NCBI GenBank assembly: GCA_965197405.1 | Contig: OZ240206.1 | Coordinates: forward strand, 3,162,001-3,226,000 | Direction: 5' to 3' | Origin: G965197405 sp965197405 | GTDB lineage: Bacteria > Chloroflexota > Dehalococcoidia > Lucifugimonadales > JAGWBF01 | Length of the DNA stretch: 64,000 nt | Shown: positions 24,303-33,386 of the stretch, piece after piece | Layout of the letters: every line of letters begins with the position of its first letter | Position numbering within the stretch: position 1 is the stretch's first letter | The notes under the pieces: generated by a model | The model's database searches: none | The model's input: the letters and a program-made list of their open reading frames with translations, nothing else | What the model was told of the DNA's origin: nothing | Position numbers and translations under genes: made by a program

Positions 24303-25727
24303 CTAGGTGTATTGGTACTCCGCTGAAGCAGCGATCATTTGCAGCATCTCCCCGACCCTTCTCGCGAAGTTGGCCCGGTCTCCCTCGGTGTCGCGGCGCA
24401 GGGGCCCGGCCTGGCTCACATGGGCTATGAGAGAGTTTCGAGTCTTCTCGATAATCTCCAGAGGTCCCATCAGGTCCAGACAGCCATCAACAAAGCCTTC
24501 CGGGGTGGCGGTATCACTTCGGGCGGCCAGCCGGTCTACGATAGCCCGCACACCGGGCAACTCGACATTGCCCACCTGGTCGGACACGAAGTTAATCCGC
24601 TCCAGCAGGGTCCCGCTGTCTATCCACTCCCTTCCGGTATGCCAGCCTTCCACCGTGGGCGGGTTCATCAGGTCCTGTCCCATGAAGCGGATTTCCAGGG
24701 CCACGGGGAAAAGGCCCGGCTTGGGAGCCTTGTAATCGCCCACCAGCCGCATGGTGCCAATCACCACCTCGGCAGGGCTCTTTACCTTGGCGTACCTCAC
24801 CGCCTCCGACTTGAAGAAGTCGGAGTTGAACAGCACCCTGAGCACGTGGCGCATGTCGTAGTCGCTGTCCACAAAGGCCTTTTCCAGGACTTTAACCGCC
24901 TCCGCATCGCGGGGCGGCGTATCTTTCCAGGCCGGCACTTGAGGCTCATCGGCCACGAAGAAGTTGTACAGGTGGCGAGAGATGAAGCGGGCAGTGGACG
25001 GCTGGCGAGCGATTATGTCAACTATATCCTCGCCGTTCCAGCGCCCCGTCTGTCCCAAGAAGGTCTTCTCATCGCTATCGTGGTCCGCCGGGTCGTACAG
25101 GAACTGCCAATCGCTGCGGCCATAGGGGAACACGGGCATGGTGGGGGCCACGTTCCAACCGGTAAAGGCGCGAGAGGCGGCCTTCACGTCATCCTCGGTA
25201 TAGTTGAACTGCCCGTCCATGCCAACGCCCAGGGAGAAAAGCTCCAGAAGCTCCCTGCCATAGTTCTCGTTGATGGAGCCTTTGTGGTTATCAACGTTGT
25301 CCAGGAAGTAGACCATGGCCGGGTCCCTGGAGAGCTCTACCAGGAGGTCTCTAAAGCTCCCCAGCCCATGGCGCCGGAACATTTCGATCTGAAGGCTCAT
25401 CTGGCGTCCGTTGTCCACCTTGGCATAGCCGGAGCAGAGTACGCCGTGCCAGAAGAGGGCTATCTTCTCCTCCAGGGGCCGCATGGAGTTAATCATTCTG
25501 TAGGTCCACAGCGCCTGGTTGGGCTCGATGGCCGGCCTGTCCTGGAACTCGGGATAGGCCCTCACGTAGAGGTCCTCTTCCCAGTCCGGCTGCTCCTCCG
25601 GGTGCAGCAGCTCCTCGACGGTGGCCTCGTAACCCCTGGCGACATACGCCTCCAGATCATCCCTCGTGGCCCCGAAGGCAGCGCGTCGCATCAAGTGGGC
25701 CATTAGAGCTATGTCATTGTCTGCCAT
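24303..25727 (-). CDS. DUF1800 family protein
   Basis: This 474-residue protein matches DUF1800: HLMRRAAFGAT at the N-terminus, EKIALFWHGVLCSGYAKV, the NENYGRELLELFSLGVG block, YTEDDVKAASRAFTGW and FISRHLYNFFVAD. Such proteins usually sit next to a DUF1501 protein, and both are of unknown role; here the neighbour is an NHL propeller instead. No signal peptide is evident. GGAGGAAGG precedes the ATG. Confidence 0.88.
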   Translation of the reverse strand: MADNDIALMAHLMRRAAFGATRDDLEAYVARGYEATVEELLHPEEQPDWEEDLYVRAYPEFQDRPAIEPNQALWTYRMINSMRPLEEKIALFWHGVLCSGYAKVDNGRQMSLQIEMFRRHGLGSFRDLLVELSRDPAMVYFLDNVDNHKGSINENYGRELLELFSLGVGMDGQFNYTEDDVKAASRAFTGWNVAPTMPVFPYGRSDWQFLYDPADHDSDEKTFLGQTGRWNGEDIVDIIARQPSTARFISRHLYNFFVADEPQVPAWKDTPPRDAEAVKVLEKAFVDSDYDMRHVLRVLFNSDFFKSEAVRYAKVKSPAEVVIGTMRLVGDYKAPKPGLFPVALEIRFMGQDLMNPPTVEGWHTGREWIDSGTLLERINFVSDQVGNVELPGVRAIVDRLAARSDTATPEGFVDGCLDLMGPLEIIEKTRNSLIAHVSQAGPLRRDTEGDRANFARRVGEMLQMIAASAEYQYT

Positions 25728-25907
25728 ACCTTCCTCCTTACAACGCCGTATTTCTCATCCGGAAAGAGAGGTCTGTCGTAGCTAGGCTTATGCCCATATA
25801 GTAGCACCAGGGGGAATAAAAATCCACAGGCCTTGAAACGCGGGGGCGAGGTGGATACAATCGGGGCAGCATTTTGGACTGCCCTAGATTGCTCTACGGG
25901 GGGGGAG

Positions 25908-26561
25908 ATGGCGGAAGCTGGCCCAGGACCCTTTTCACCCTTTGAGTTCATGCGCCAGGACGAGAGCGACGACAGCCTGTTTTACCAGGTCCCCAGGCTA
26001 GTGGTGCATATAGACGACCAGGCAATAGCCACCATCGGGGAGCTTTTCAGGGAGGTTATTCCCCCCGACTCGGTCATTCTGGACTTGATGAGCAGCTGGA
26101 GGTCTCACTGGCCCGCCGGCCACCCCAAGTCGCGGATGGTGGGGCTGGGACTCAACGCGGTGGAGATGCGGGAGAACCCGGACCTGGACGATTACGTGGT
26201 GCACGACGTCAACAAGGACCCGAGCCTACCCTTGGGCGACGGCAGCTTTGACGCCGTTGTGATAAGTGTATCAGTACAGTACCTGACCAGGCCCGTCGAG
26301 GTGTTCCGGGACGTTCACCGCATCCTCAAGCCTGGAGGACAGTTTCTGGTCATCTTTTCCAACAGGATGTTCTTCACAAAGGCGGTGAGGATATGGACGG
26401 TGAGCGACGATGCGCGAAAGATGGACCTTGTGGCGTCCTACTTCCAATATGCCGACTGCTATGAGGACATAAGAGGAACGTGCCGCAACCCCCGGCACGG
26501 CCCCTATGAAGACCCGGTGTACGTGGTCATGGCCTCCAAACCCTCTTCCCCCTCACCCTGA
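25908..26561 (+). CDS. Class I SAM-dependent methyltransferase
   Basis: A 217-residue protein with a methyltransferase type-11-like C-terminal half: DPSLPLGDGSFDAVVISVSVQYL, then RILKPGGQFLVIFSN. Motif I is degenerate (ILDLMSSWRSHWP instead of DLGCGxG), which is characteristic of a group of uncharacterised homologues. The start is uncertain: the ATG at 25908 has a G-run directly upstream, and a TTG at 25833 is possible. It diverges from the DUF1800 gene. Confidence 0.78.
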   Translation: MAEAGPGPFSPFEFMRQDESDDSLFYQVPRLVVHIDDQAIATIGELFREVIPPDSVILDLMSSWRSHWPAGHPKSRMVGLGLNAVEMRENPDLDDYVVHDVNKDPSLPLGDGSFDAVVISVSVQYLTRPVEVFRDVHRILKPGGQFLVIFSNRMFFTKAVRIWTVSDDARKMDLVASYFQYADCYEDIRGTCRNPRHGPYEDPVYVVMASKPSSPSP

Positions 26562-26587
26562 ACGTCTGAGACCTTTGCGTGACAGTC

Positions 26588-26607
26588 ACTCCCACGAAAG
26601 TGGGAGT
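26588..26607. repeat. 8-bp hairpin with GAAA tetraloop
   Basis: ACTCCCAC-GAAA-GTGGGAGT sits between convergent genes, 26 bases after the methyltransferase stop. This is a commonly dispersed intergenic hairpin; it may also terminate transcription. Confidence 0.55.
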
Positions 26608-26718
26608 CCAGGGACCGGGGCTGTAGCTAGGCGGGAGTTGCTTCACTTCCACGATGTTGTCCCAGTTGGGGAGTTATTCAAAGGTCTCGAGCGTCGCGGG
26701 CGGTGTACCGGGGCTATG

Positions 26719-27195
26719 TCAGAGGGCCTTTCTCATCCGGACGTGCTCGATGCCCACCTCCAGGAAACCTTCCCCCTCTTCAACGTAGCCATGAGCAGCG
26801 TAGAAGGCCTTTACGTAAGTCTGGGCGTGCAGCACGGCCTGGGTCATCCCGTCCCGCCTCGCGGCGTCCTCCAGGGTCCGCAGGATACCGCTCCCGACAC
26901 CGCTGCGACGCGAATTGCTTTCGACAGCCATACGCCCGATCCTGGCCTCACCCAATTTCAGATACAGGACACGTCCCGTTCCGACGGGCTTCCCATCGAA
27001 TAGCGCTATGGCGTGAGTGGCCTTCTCATCGTCTTCGTCCAGCTCCTCCTGTGCCGGTATGCCCTGCTCCTCGACGAAGACCTGTATGCGGATAGCGAAA
27101 GCCGCCTGGCGGTCCTCCTCCGTTTCGACTACCCGGACCACCAGGCTATCCGCTTTCTCCGCCTGGCGGCGGCTACGGGAAGGCAATGACCCCAC
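26719..27195 (-). CDS. GNAT-family N-acetyltransferase
   Basis: The 158-residue protein has the ElaA/GNAT layout: RIQVFVEEQGIP at the N-terminal strand-helix, GRMAVESNSRRSGVGSGIL with the acetyl-CoA loop (R-R-x-G-V-G), and a C-terminal FYAAHGYVEEGEGFLEVGIEHVRM. It transfers an acetyl group to an amine of an unknown substrate. Its first 23 bases overlap the end of the upstream alcohol dehydrogenase gene, so the two are probably translated as a pair. Confidence 0.88.
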   Translation of the reverse strand: MGSLPSRSRRQAEKADSLVVRVVETEEDRQAAFAIRIQVFVEEQGIPAQEELDEDDEKATHAIALFDGKPVGTGRVLYLKLGEARIGRMAVESNSRRSGVGSGILRTLEDAARRDGMTQAVLHAQTYVKAFYAAHGYVEEGEGFLEVGIEHVRMRKAL

Positions 27196-28267
27196 GGCCT
27201 ATTCCTCCGCCCATCAGGTCGTCGTAAGCCTGGTTGATATGGTCCAGGTCATACCTGCGTGTGATAAGCTCGTCCAGGTTGAGACGGCCCGACAGGTAGA
27301 GGTCCACCATCTTGGGCATGTCCTCGTGGCACCTGGCCGAGCCGTAGTAGCTGCCCTTCAGCACCTTCTCGTCCCTCACCAGAGAGACGGCGCTTATACC
27401 GGCCTTTTCACCGACGGGGGCGATGCCCACCACAACGACGTCCCCCCCTTTCCGGGCCATCGAGTAGGCGGTCTCCACCGTCTCGGCAGAGCCGAAGACC
27501 TCGAAGGCGTAATCCACGCCGAGGCCGCCGGTGATTTCCTTCACTGTGGCCACGGCATCCTGGTGAGAGGCGTTGACGGTATGGGTGGCCCCAAACTTCA
27601 TGGCAAACTCCAGCTGACCCTCTCCCACGTCCACGGCGATGATTTTGGAGGCGTTGAGCAGCCTTGAGCCTTGGATCACATTCAGGCCCACTCCGCCGCA
27701 GCCCACCACGGCAACGGTGCTCCCGGGCTGTACCTGGGCGTTGAATATGGCAGCGCCCGCCCCTGTGGTGACACAGCAGCCGATGAGGGCCGCCACGTCC
27801 AGGGGCACGCTCTTTGGCACGGGGATGCACCCGCTTTCCGGCACTACGGAGCGCTCGGCGAAACAGGCTACCTTGCCAAAGTGGGTGATGCGCTGGTCTC
27901 CCTTGTGAAGCCGTATAGTGCCGTCGAACATCGTGCCGGGCGTGGATGCATGGAGGTCGCACAGGTTGGGACGCCCGGTGTTGCAGAAGTGGCAGCGGCC
28001 ACAGTTGGGGACAAACGAGAGAATCACGTGGTCCCCCGGCTTGACCGTAGTGACGCCCTCTCCCACCTCCTCCACGATGCCGGAACCCTCGTGGCCCAGG
28101 ACCGTGGGAAGAATCGTTTTGGCGTGTCCCGTCATGAAATGGTGGTCGCTGCGGCATATTCCCGCGGCCCCGGTCTTAATCAGCACCTCACCGGCCTTCG
28201 GCCCGTCCAGATCCAACTCCTCCACCACCAGGGGAGTGTTATACTCATACAGCACCGCTGCTTTCAT
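27173..28267 (-). CDS. Zinc-dependent alcohol dehydrogenase
   Basis: This 364-residue MDR protein has both zinc sites: catalytic Cys38 (GICRSD), His59/Glu60 (GHE) and a Cys in GCCVTTG; structural Cys89, 92, 95 and 103. The NAD site is VVGCGGVGLNVIQG with Asp in IAVDV. It resembles class III or NDMA-type Zn-ADHs that oxidise alcohols or formaldehyde adducts. The coupled GNAT downstream hints at detoxification, which is speculative. Confidence 0.92.
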   Translation of the reverse strand: MKAAVLYEYNTPLVVEELDLDGPKAGEVLIKTGAAGICRSDHHFMTGHAKTILPTVLGHEGSGIVEEVGEGVTTVKPGDHVILSFVPNCGRCHFCNTGRPNLCDLHASTPGTMFDGTIRLHKGDQRITHFGKVACFAERSVVPESGCIPVPKSVPLDVAALIGCCVTTGAGAAIFNAQVQPGSTVAVVGCGGVGLNVIQGSRLLNASKIIAVDVGEGQLEFAMKFGATHTVNASHQDAVATVKEITGGLGVDYAFEVFGSAETVETAYSMARKGGDVVVVGIAPVGEKAGISAVSLVRDEKVLKGSYYGSARCHEDMPKMVDLYLSGRLNLDELITRRYDLDHINQAYDDLMGGGIGRGVIAFP

Positions 28268-28683
28268 CGAGACCCCCTCATCCTAGAAATTCCAGAAACC
28301 CCGGAAATCACCGTCTATCATCTCTCGGTACGGTCGAAGTGTCAACCCGCCAGAGAGACCCATCAGGGTCATTCGATTGTCACCCCGAGCGGAGCGAGGG
28401 GTCTAAAAGTCCTGGCTAGTTGCAGTGTTTTTCTGACCGGTACTGCCTTGATTCCGATTTCTGTTAGGCGCCATTTTTAGATTCCTCACGGAGCGAAGCG
28501 GAGTGAGGAATGACACGCGCGGCGGGGATCTGCCTACGGGAAGCTATCATCAAGAACTGAAAGACCCTGCCGCCAGAGAGCCCATAGTCGCCGCGCTTGA
28601 CCAGAAATCCCCTCTGGCGTACAGTACCACCGTGACGCATAAGCATAGGGCCAGGGGGACCTTTGCCGGAAAGGAGTGTTACG
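28268..28683. other. Intergenic region with dispersed repeat copy F
   Basis: The divergent region between the Zn-ADH and the deacetylase gene holds repeat copy F (28365-28569). No gene is supported in the remainder. Confidence 0.55.
28365..28569. repeat. Dispersed palindromic repeat, copy F
   Basis: Starts AGGGTCATTCGATTG, carries the first arm (CCGAGCGGAGCGAGGGG), the AAAAGTCCTGGCT and CTTGATTCCG spacer shared with copy C, then a second arm that has become a perfect inner palindrome (ATTCCTCACGGAGC...GGAGTGAGGAAT), and ends TGAAAGACCCT. A full-length variant. Confidence 0.75.
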
Positions 28684-29583
28684 GTGGAGCAGGAGCAGAG
28701 GGACTTTATAGGCTATGGCAAGAACGTGCCCAGGGTGGAGTGGCCCAATGACGCCCGTATCGCCGTGAACGTGGTCATAAACTACGAAGTGGGGGCGGAG
28801 CTCAACCCCCTGGACGGCGACTCCGAACGCGAGACGGCGGGGGAGTTCTATCCTCTTCCCCCCGATGAGCGGAGCCTGGGCAACGAGTCGGTATACGAGT
28901 ACGGGAGCCGGGCGGGGGTCTGGCGCATCCTGCGGCTGCTGGAGGAGTACGAGGTCAACGGGACCATCTTCGCGTGCGGACGTGCTATGGAGCGCAATCC
29001 CCAGGCCGCGCGCAGCTTCACCGAGCTGGGTCACGACATCGTGGGGCATGGCTACCGGTGGGAGCAGCATTGGGGGATGGACCCCGGCTTCGAGCGGGAC
29101 CAGATTCGCCGAACGGTGAAGTCGGTCCAGGAGACTTCCGGCTACCTTATGAAAGGATGGTTCTGCCGCTACCTGCGCAGCTTCGACACCCGCCGCATCC
29201 TTCTGGATGAGGGATTCCTCTTCGATAGCACCGACTTCAGCGACGACCTACCCTTCTTTGTCCTCGTTGACGGCAAGCCCCTGCTGATAGTGCCCTATAC
29301 CCTGGACAACAACGATGTGCGGTTCGTCCGGGGCACTTTTTTGACGGCAGAGCAGTTCTTCGAGTACCTGCGAGATAGCTTCGACATGCTGTACAAAGAG
29401 GGCGCTACCAACCCCAGGATGATGTCCATAGGCCTTCACGACCGGATTATCGGACGGCCTGGGCCGGCGAAGGGCCTGGAAATGTTCCTGGACTACGCGC
29501 GGCGCTTCCCGGACGTGTGGTTCGCCAGGAGGACGGACCTGGCTGAATGGTGGATACAGAAGTACACCCCCGAGGGGGCTTGA
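28684..29583 (+). CDS. Polysaccharide deacetylase family protein (PuuE-like)
   Basis: The 299-residue protein is a carbohydrate esterase-4 NodB-fold hydrolase of the allantoinase/PuuE-like branch. VNVVINYEVGAE is the first motif, NGTIFACGRAMERNP the second, and the metal site is in ELGHDIVGHGYRWEQH. RYLRSFDTRRILLDEGFLFDST matches the family core. The usual first-motif Asp pair (TFDD) is replaced by NYE, as in PuuE homologues. GTG at 28684 has AAAGGAG eight bases upstream. Confidence 0.85.
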   Translation: MEQEQRDFIGYGKNVPRVEWPNDARIAVNVVINYEVGAELNPLDGDSERETAGEFYPLPPDERSLGNESVYEYGSRAGVWRILRLLEEYEVNGTIFACGRAMERNPQAARSFTELGHDIVGHGYRWEQHWGMDPGFERDQIRRTVKSVQETSGYLMKGWFCRYLRSFDTRRILLDEGFLFDSTDFSDDLPFFVLVDGKPLLIVPYTLDNNDVRFVRGTFLTAEQFFEYLRDSFDMLYKEGATNPRMMSIGLHDRIIGRPGPAKGLEMFLDYARRFPDVWFARRTDLAEWWIQKYTPEGA

Positions 29584-29590
29584 TACGGGC

Positions 29591-30256
29591 CTAAGCCTGG
29601 AACTCCTTCAGGTCATCGGGGATGATGAGCCTGGCCTCGGTGACGTCCTGGACCTCTTCCGGGGTATAGCCTGGAGCAATTTCCCTGAGCAGGAACCCCT
29701 GGGGGGTCACCTCGAAGAGGCCCAGGTTGGTCGCCACCAGCTTCACCACGTTCACGGCGGTCACGGGCAGAGTGCAGCGCTTCAGGAGGCGCGGGCGCCC
29801 CTCCCGGGTGGTGTGCTCCAGGGCGATGAATACCCGCCGAGCGCCCACGGCCAGGTCCATGGCCCCGCCGATGCCGCCTCCCTTTCTCCCTGCCGTCTTC
29901 CAGTTGGCGAAGTCGCCGTTCTCAGACACCTCGTAGGCCCCCATCACCGTAACGTCCAGGTGGCCGCCTCGAATGATGGAGAAGGAATCGGCGTGGTGGA
30001 CAATGGCCGCCCCGGGATTGAGGGTGACGTACTGTCCACCGGCGTTGGTCAGGTGCAGGTCCTCCTCGCCTTCGGCGGTCAGGGGGCCATAGCCGATGAC
30101 CCCGTTCTCCGAGTGGAAGATGATAGTCCTGTCCTTGAAGTCGTAGTTTGAGCACAGGGTGGGCACCCCGATGCCAAGGTTCACCACCCAGCCGTCTTGA
30201 AACTCCATCGCCAGTCTATTGGCCATAGCCTGTCTGCTGAGAGGCGTCTTCTCCAT
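29591..30256 (-). CDS. CoA-transferase family I, subunit B
   Basis: This 221-residue beta subunit has the catalytic Glu50 in FHSENGVIG and the family pattern NLGIGVPTLCSNY...GAAIVHHADSFSIIRGGHLDVTVMGAYEVSENGD. It transfers CoA between acyl donors and acceptors (3-oxoacid or glutaconate type). It lies 42 bases downstream of the A-subunit gene on the same strand, forming the standard two-subunit operon. The substrate is unknown; acetoacetate/succinyl-CoA is the family default. Confidence 0.92.
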   Translation of the reverse strand: MEKTPLSRQAMANRLAMEFQDGWVVNLGIGVPTLCSNYDFKDRTIIFHSENGVIGYGPLTAEGEEDLHLTNAGGQYVTLNPGAAIVHHADSFSIIRGGHLDVTVMGAYEVSENGDFANWKTAGRKGGGIGGAMDLAVGARRVFIALEHTTREGRPRLLKRCTLPVTAVNVVKLVATNLGLFEVTPQGFLLREIAPGYTPEEVQDVTEARLIIPDDLKEFQA

Positions 30257-30298
30257 CTACCACTCCTTTCTTTCTATAAGTTCTCATACGAGGGCGCG

Positions 30299-31015
30299 TC
30301 ACCGGACCGGCGTTTCCCAGATGCCCTCCGGCAGGGGAGGTATCTTGACGACCCGGTCCACAAATATACCGGGCGTATGTACGTGATCGGGGTCGAGGGC
30401 GCCGACCTCCAGAATGTCCTCCTCGACTTCGACGATGGTTATTCGAGCCGCCTGGGCCATGATGGGGTTGAAGTTCCGCTGGGTCAGGCGGTATTGAAGA
30501 TTGCCCCAGGCATCGGCCCGGTGGGCACGGATGAAAGCGTAGTCGGCGTGTAGAGGGTACTCCAAGACGTACTCGCGGCCGTTTATGGTCCTGTGCTCCT
30601 TGTCCCTGGCAAGCTCAGTGCCCACACTCGTGGGGGTGTAGAAGGCCCCGATGCCGGCGCCGGCGGCCCGGATACGCTCGGCCAGAGTCCCCTGGGGCAC
30701 AAGCTCCCCTTCGATTTCCCCGGCTTCATGCATCTTCTCGAAGGTCAGGGCCAGGGAGGGATGGGGAGCGGCGGTAAAAGCGCATACCATCTTCTTCACC
30801 CGACCCGCCTCAATCAGCCTGCCCGGGTCCATCAGGTCCCCCACTCGCCCGTGGTTATTGGAGATACCCGTGAGGCCCTCGGCCCCCTGCCTCAGCAGGG
30901 CGCCGATGAGGTTCCGCGGCAGACCCGGCGCGCCGAATCCTCCGAACATGATGGTCGAGCCATCGGGAATGTCCGCCACGGCATCGTCGAGGGTGGTGTA
31001 GACTTTGCTCTTCAT
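30299..31015 (-). CDS. CoA-transferase family I, subunit A
   Basis: The 238-residue alpha subunit has GSTIMFGGFGAPGLPRNLIGALL, the SNNHG motif, LVPQGTLAERIRAAGAGIGAFYTPTSVGT and the ADAWGNLQYR segment. It pairs with the subunit B gene just downstream. The start at 31015 (MKSKVY) has GAGGAG about 10 bases upstream; an ATG at 31042 is an alternative that would add nine residues. Confidence 0.92.
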   Translation of the reverse strand: MKSKVYTTLDDAVADIPDGSTIMFGGFGAPGLPRNLIGALLRQGAEGLTGISNNHGRVGDLMDPGRLIEAGRVKKMVCAFTAAPHPSLALTFEKMHEAGEIEGELVPQGTLAERIRAAGAGIGAFYTPTSVGTELARDKEHRTINGREYVLEYPLHADYAFIRAHRADAWGNLQYRLTQRNFNPIMAQAARITIVEVEEDILEVGALDPDHVHTPGIFVDRVVKIPPLPEGIWETPVR

Positions 31016-31097
31016 GGTTCCCGTCTCCTCATACGCCTTCATTCTCCATAAATACCACCTGGCACTACCACAGAGTTCCGCAGGATGTCAGGTCTTT

Positions 31098-31727
31098 TCA
31101 TGGCAATGCTTTCCCAACCTGGAAGAATTGTCGTACCAGAGATTTAAGCTGGCTCCAGTGGTCGTTGAGACGCTCCAACTCGCGTTCATCCAGCTCATTA
31201 TAAGTCTTCTGGAGGCCGGGGAAATACCACACCGAAAACACCCAGAAGCCCGGGACCACGGGGCTTGAGCCAATCTCATCAAGAAGAAGGCCGGTGGCCC
31301 CCTCTACCTCCCACGAGGCGAGGGTCCGACCGTCTCTGGCGATGGCCAGGGCCTCAACCCAGGACGCCTCGCGTTCCTGTCCCCTGTAGGGCCTCATCAG
31401 CCGGAGCAGGTGCTCCAGGCGGGCCGCATCGTCCGCCTCCTCTCCGGCGAAGCGGCGCGTAAGGAGGCTCTGCCACCGCCGGCCCAGCGCTGGGACCACG
31501 AGGCCGCCGTCGGAGGAGATAGCCAGCGTCTCCCCGGTGCGGGACCATACCTCAGCTTTGAGGCGCGCGTTCTCCTCGTGAGTGGCCCCATGCTCATCGG
31601 GCGCATTAGCCACGACACCCAGAGAGGCGGGCGTGGTGAGATTCAGAGGGAGACCCGCCAGCAGCCAGCGCAGCCTGCTCTGCTTGGCGGGGTTTCCCGT
31701 GCCCAGAAGAACGCTGATGCTATCCAT
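31098..31727 (-). CDS. Ham1/RdgB-like NTP pyrophosphatase
   Basis: A 209-residue protein with the ITPase layout: N-terminal LLGTGNPAKQSRLRWLL, the E..GAT-EENARLKAE motif, the LAISSDGGLVVPALG substrate block and RRFAGE. Family members hydrolyse ITP/XTP to clean the nucleotide pool. The middle and C-terminal parts are divergent; canonical motifs such as the Lys-Trp and SHR at the end are not evident, so specificity may differ. Confidence 0.75.
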   Translation of the reverse strand: MDSISVLLGTGNPAKQSRLRWLLAGLPLNLTTPASLGVVANAPDEHGATHEENARLKAEVWSRTGETLAISSDGGLVVPALGRRWQSLLTRRFAGEEADDAARLEHLLRLMRPYRGQEREASWVEALAIARDGRTLASWEVEGATGLLLDEIGSSPVVPGFWVFSVWYFPGLQKTYNELDERELERLNDHWSQLKSLVRQFFQVGKALP

Positions 31728-32136
31728 CTGACTACGCTGCCATTATATAATAATTCACGTCGAAAAGCAGAGGGACCCCGCAGCGGTCCAACTTGACGCC
31801 TTAGCCATAAGGGTCAGACGCCATCTTTGGGATGGCGCTGGGATTTATCCATCGCCAAACAACCCCGCACTTCAGCTAACTCCAGACCAAATCTCCATGA
31901 TTGAAATGTTTGGGTGACTCGCCCGAATAGGCGCGGTTGGGGCCTTCAGCGTCGGGTACTCGGGGCAGGTCAAATTGCATAGGGCGTCGTCCAAGGTTCG
32001 GGCTGAGCAGGGCAAGACAATTGGGACGGCGGCAACAGAGGTGACGCGCCCGCAGTGGGATAGTTTCGAGTGGTAACGACCCCATATTGACCCGCGATGT
32101 GACCTCACTCTAGAACGGAGCGGGCCGCAAATCGCA
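31728..32136. other. Intergenic region, no supported gene
   Basis: This 409-base region has a TATAAT on the minus strand near 31742 that may serve the Ham1-like gene, and a 7-bp hairpin (CGCCATC at 31819-31825, GATGGCG at 31831-31837). A 78-codon minus-strand ORF (31872-32108) shows no protein-like composition and overlaps a rival frame; I do not call it. Confidence 0.5.
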
Positions 32137-32475
32137 TCACTCCACCGGCGTCTTGCTCAGAACCTCGATGAGCCGGTAGCCGTACCTCGATGCGTCCTGC
32201 GGCGGCTCCTCCATGTCCGGCCAGGCGTCGTAACGCTCTATCTTCAGCCGATAGACGTGCCCCTCTTCATGGTCAAAGCCCTCTATGCGGTCGTAGAACA
32301 ACCCGCCATCTACGACCATGCACAGCATGGGGCCTACGCCGACACACTCCTTCAGTTCCGGTCCGACTGTAACCTCCAAGATCTCGGCGTCCTCCGATGC
32401 ACCGCAGGCGACGGCAACAAGGATTGCAGTGATGACTACGGGCAGCGCTCTTAACGCTGGGGACAACGGAACCAC
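32137..32475 (-). CDS. DUF4377 lipoprotein
   Basis: The 112-residue protein has a signal peptide with a lipobox (VAVAC) and a single DUF4377 domain: VGPELKECVGVGPMLCMVV, then YDRIEGFDHEEGHVYRLKIERYDA. DUF4377 is often fused to META or heat-shock HslJ domains in envelope lipoproteins. It is probably surface-exposed on the membrane; the function is unknown. It diverges from the aspartic-protease-like gene at 32815. Confidence 0.8.
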   Translation of the reverse strand: MVPLSPALRALPVVITAILVAVACGASEDAEILEVTVGPELKECVGVGPMLCMVVDGGLFYDRIEGFDHEEGHVYRLKIERYDAWPDMEEPPQDASRYGYRLIEVLSKTPVE

Positions 32476-32814
32476 CTCCTGTCATGCGGACCTCGTGGGT
32501 GCGGCGGAACGACCGAGTCCAGGGCAGCTTTCTCGATAGCTCCAAAACTACGGCGACCGTCCATGCTCGACGAGGTCCGGGGCTTTGCACTATCAACGCC
32601 CCTTTGGAGGCATTGGACAAGTCCATTATAGACCGTATGCTGGCCGACACAAGATGCGAAAGAGGTCCGGTCCCTGCGCTACCTGTCAACCCAGATCTTC
32701 CAGCCATCCCAGAGCAGCTTTCTCGGTGCCGGCTTCGGCGATGTCACCCTCGAAATCCTATATAATAAGTCATGGAGGCCTGCTAAGCTTGGAGAAACAT
32801 AAGGAGGGTCCAAA
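32476..32814. other. Intergenic region with possible -10 box
   Basis: The 339-base divergent region contains TATAAT at 32761-32766 without a good -35, and AAGGAGG just before the next gene. I see no additional gene. Confidence 0.45.
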
Positions 32815-33225
32815 ATGGGAGCAACACACGTAACCGTCGCCATACGGAACCCGGCTGAACCCGACAGGGTCTGGGAAGGGCTCTTTCTCGTTGACACGGG
32901 CGCTACCGATTGCCTCGTGCCCAGGCAATGCCTGGAATCCATAGGGCTTACGCCCAAGGGACAGCGCAGGTACGAGTTGGCCGACGGCAGCGAGCTCCGA
33001 ATGGACATCACAGTCGCGCAAGTGGAGTTTATGGGGGAGTTCGTCGGGGCCACAATTATATTTGGAGAGACGGACGCCGAGCCTCTGCTGGGAGTGACTG
33101 CCCTGGAATCGGTGGGTATAGAAGTGGACCCGCTCAACCAGACCCTCAAGAGGCTTCCCGCGGTACGGCTCAAGGGATTTCGGACGCAAGGGTTAGAAAG
33201 AGGCGATGGATTCCAAGGTCAATAG
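32815..33225 (+). CDS. Retropepsin-like aspartic protease domain protein
   Basis: This 136-residue single-domain protein has the clan AA signature GLFLVDTGATDCLVP with the catalytic Asp in DTGA, and the second hallmark strand PLLGVTALESVGIEVDP. Bacterial members are small and, like retropepsins, must dimerise to form an active site. No signal peptide is seen, so it is cytoplasmic. AAGGAGG precedes the ATG. The substrate is unknown and its neighbours do not help. Confidence 0.8.
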   Translation: MGATHVTVAIRNPAEPDRVWEGLFLVDTGATDCLVPRQCLESIGLTPKGQRRYELADGSELRMDITVAQVEFMGEFVGATIIFGETDAEPLLGVTALESVGIEVDPLNQTLKRLPAVRLKGFRTQGLERGDGFQGQ

Positions 33226-33305
33226 AACAAGTGGGATAGGCTAACTGCATTACAAGTATACTGTGAGAGCCGGCATATTAGACCCTGTATCCGCGCATAT
33301 CGTGA

Positions 33306-33334
33306 TTGACTAAGACGCAACCAATTATTACAAT
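33306..33334 (+). promoter_or_regulatory. Sigma70-type promoter for the TRAP binding protein
   Basis: TTGACT (33306-33311) and TACAAT (33329-33334) are separated by 17 bases, each with one mismatch to consensus. The gene starts 52 bases downstream. Confidence 0.6.
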
Positions 33335-33386
33335 GCGTGTAGCCAATCGGAATACCGTCGAAAGCTGAGACAAGCGGAGCTTCACG

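Noticed and set aside
31872..32108. 78-codon minus-strand ORF in the gap before the DUF4377 gene
   Set aside because: No Shine-Dalgarno, no recognisable pattern, and a rival overlapping frame of similar length.
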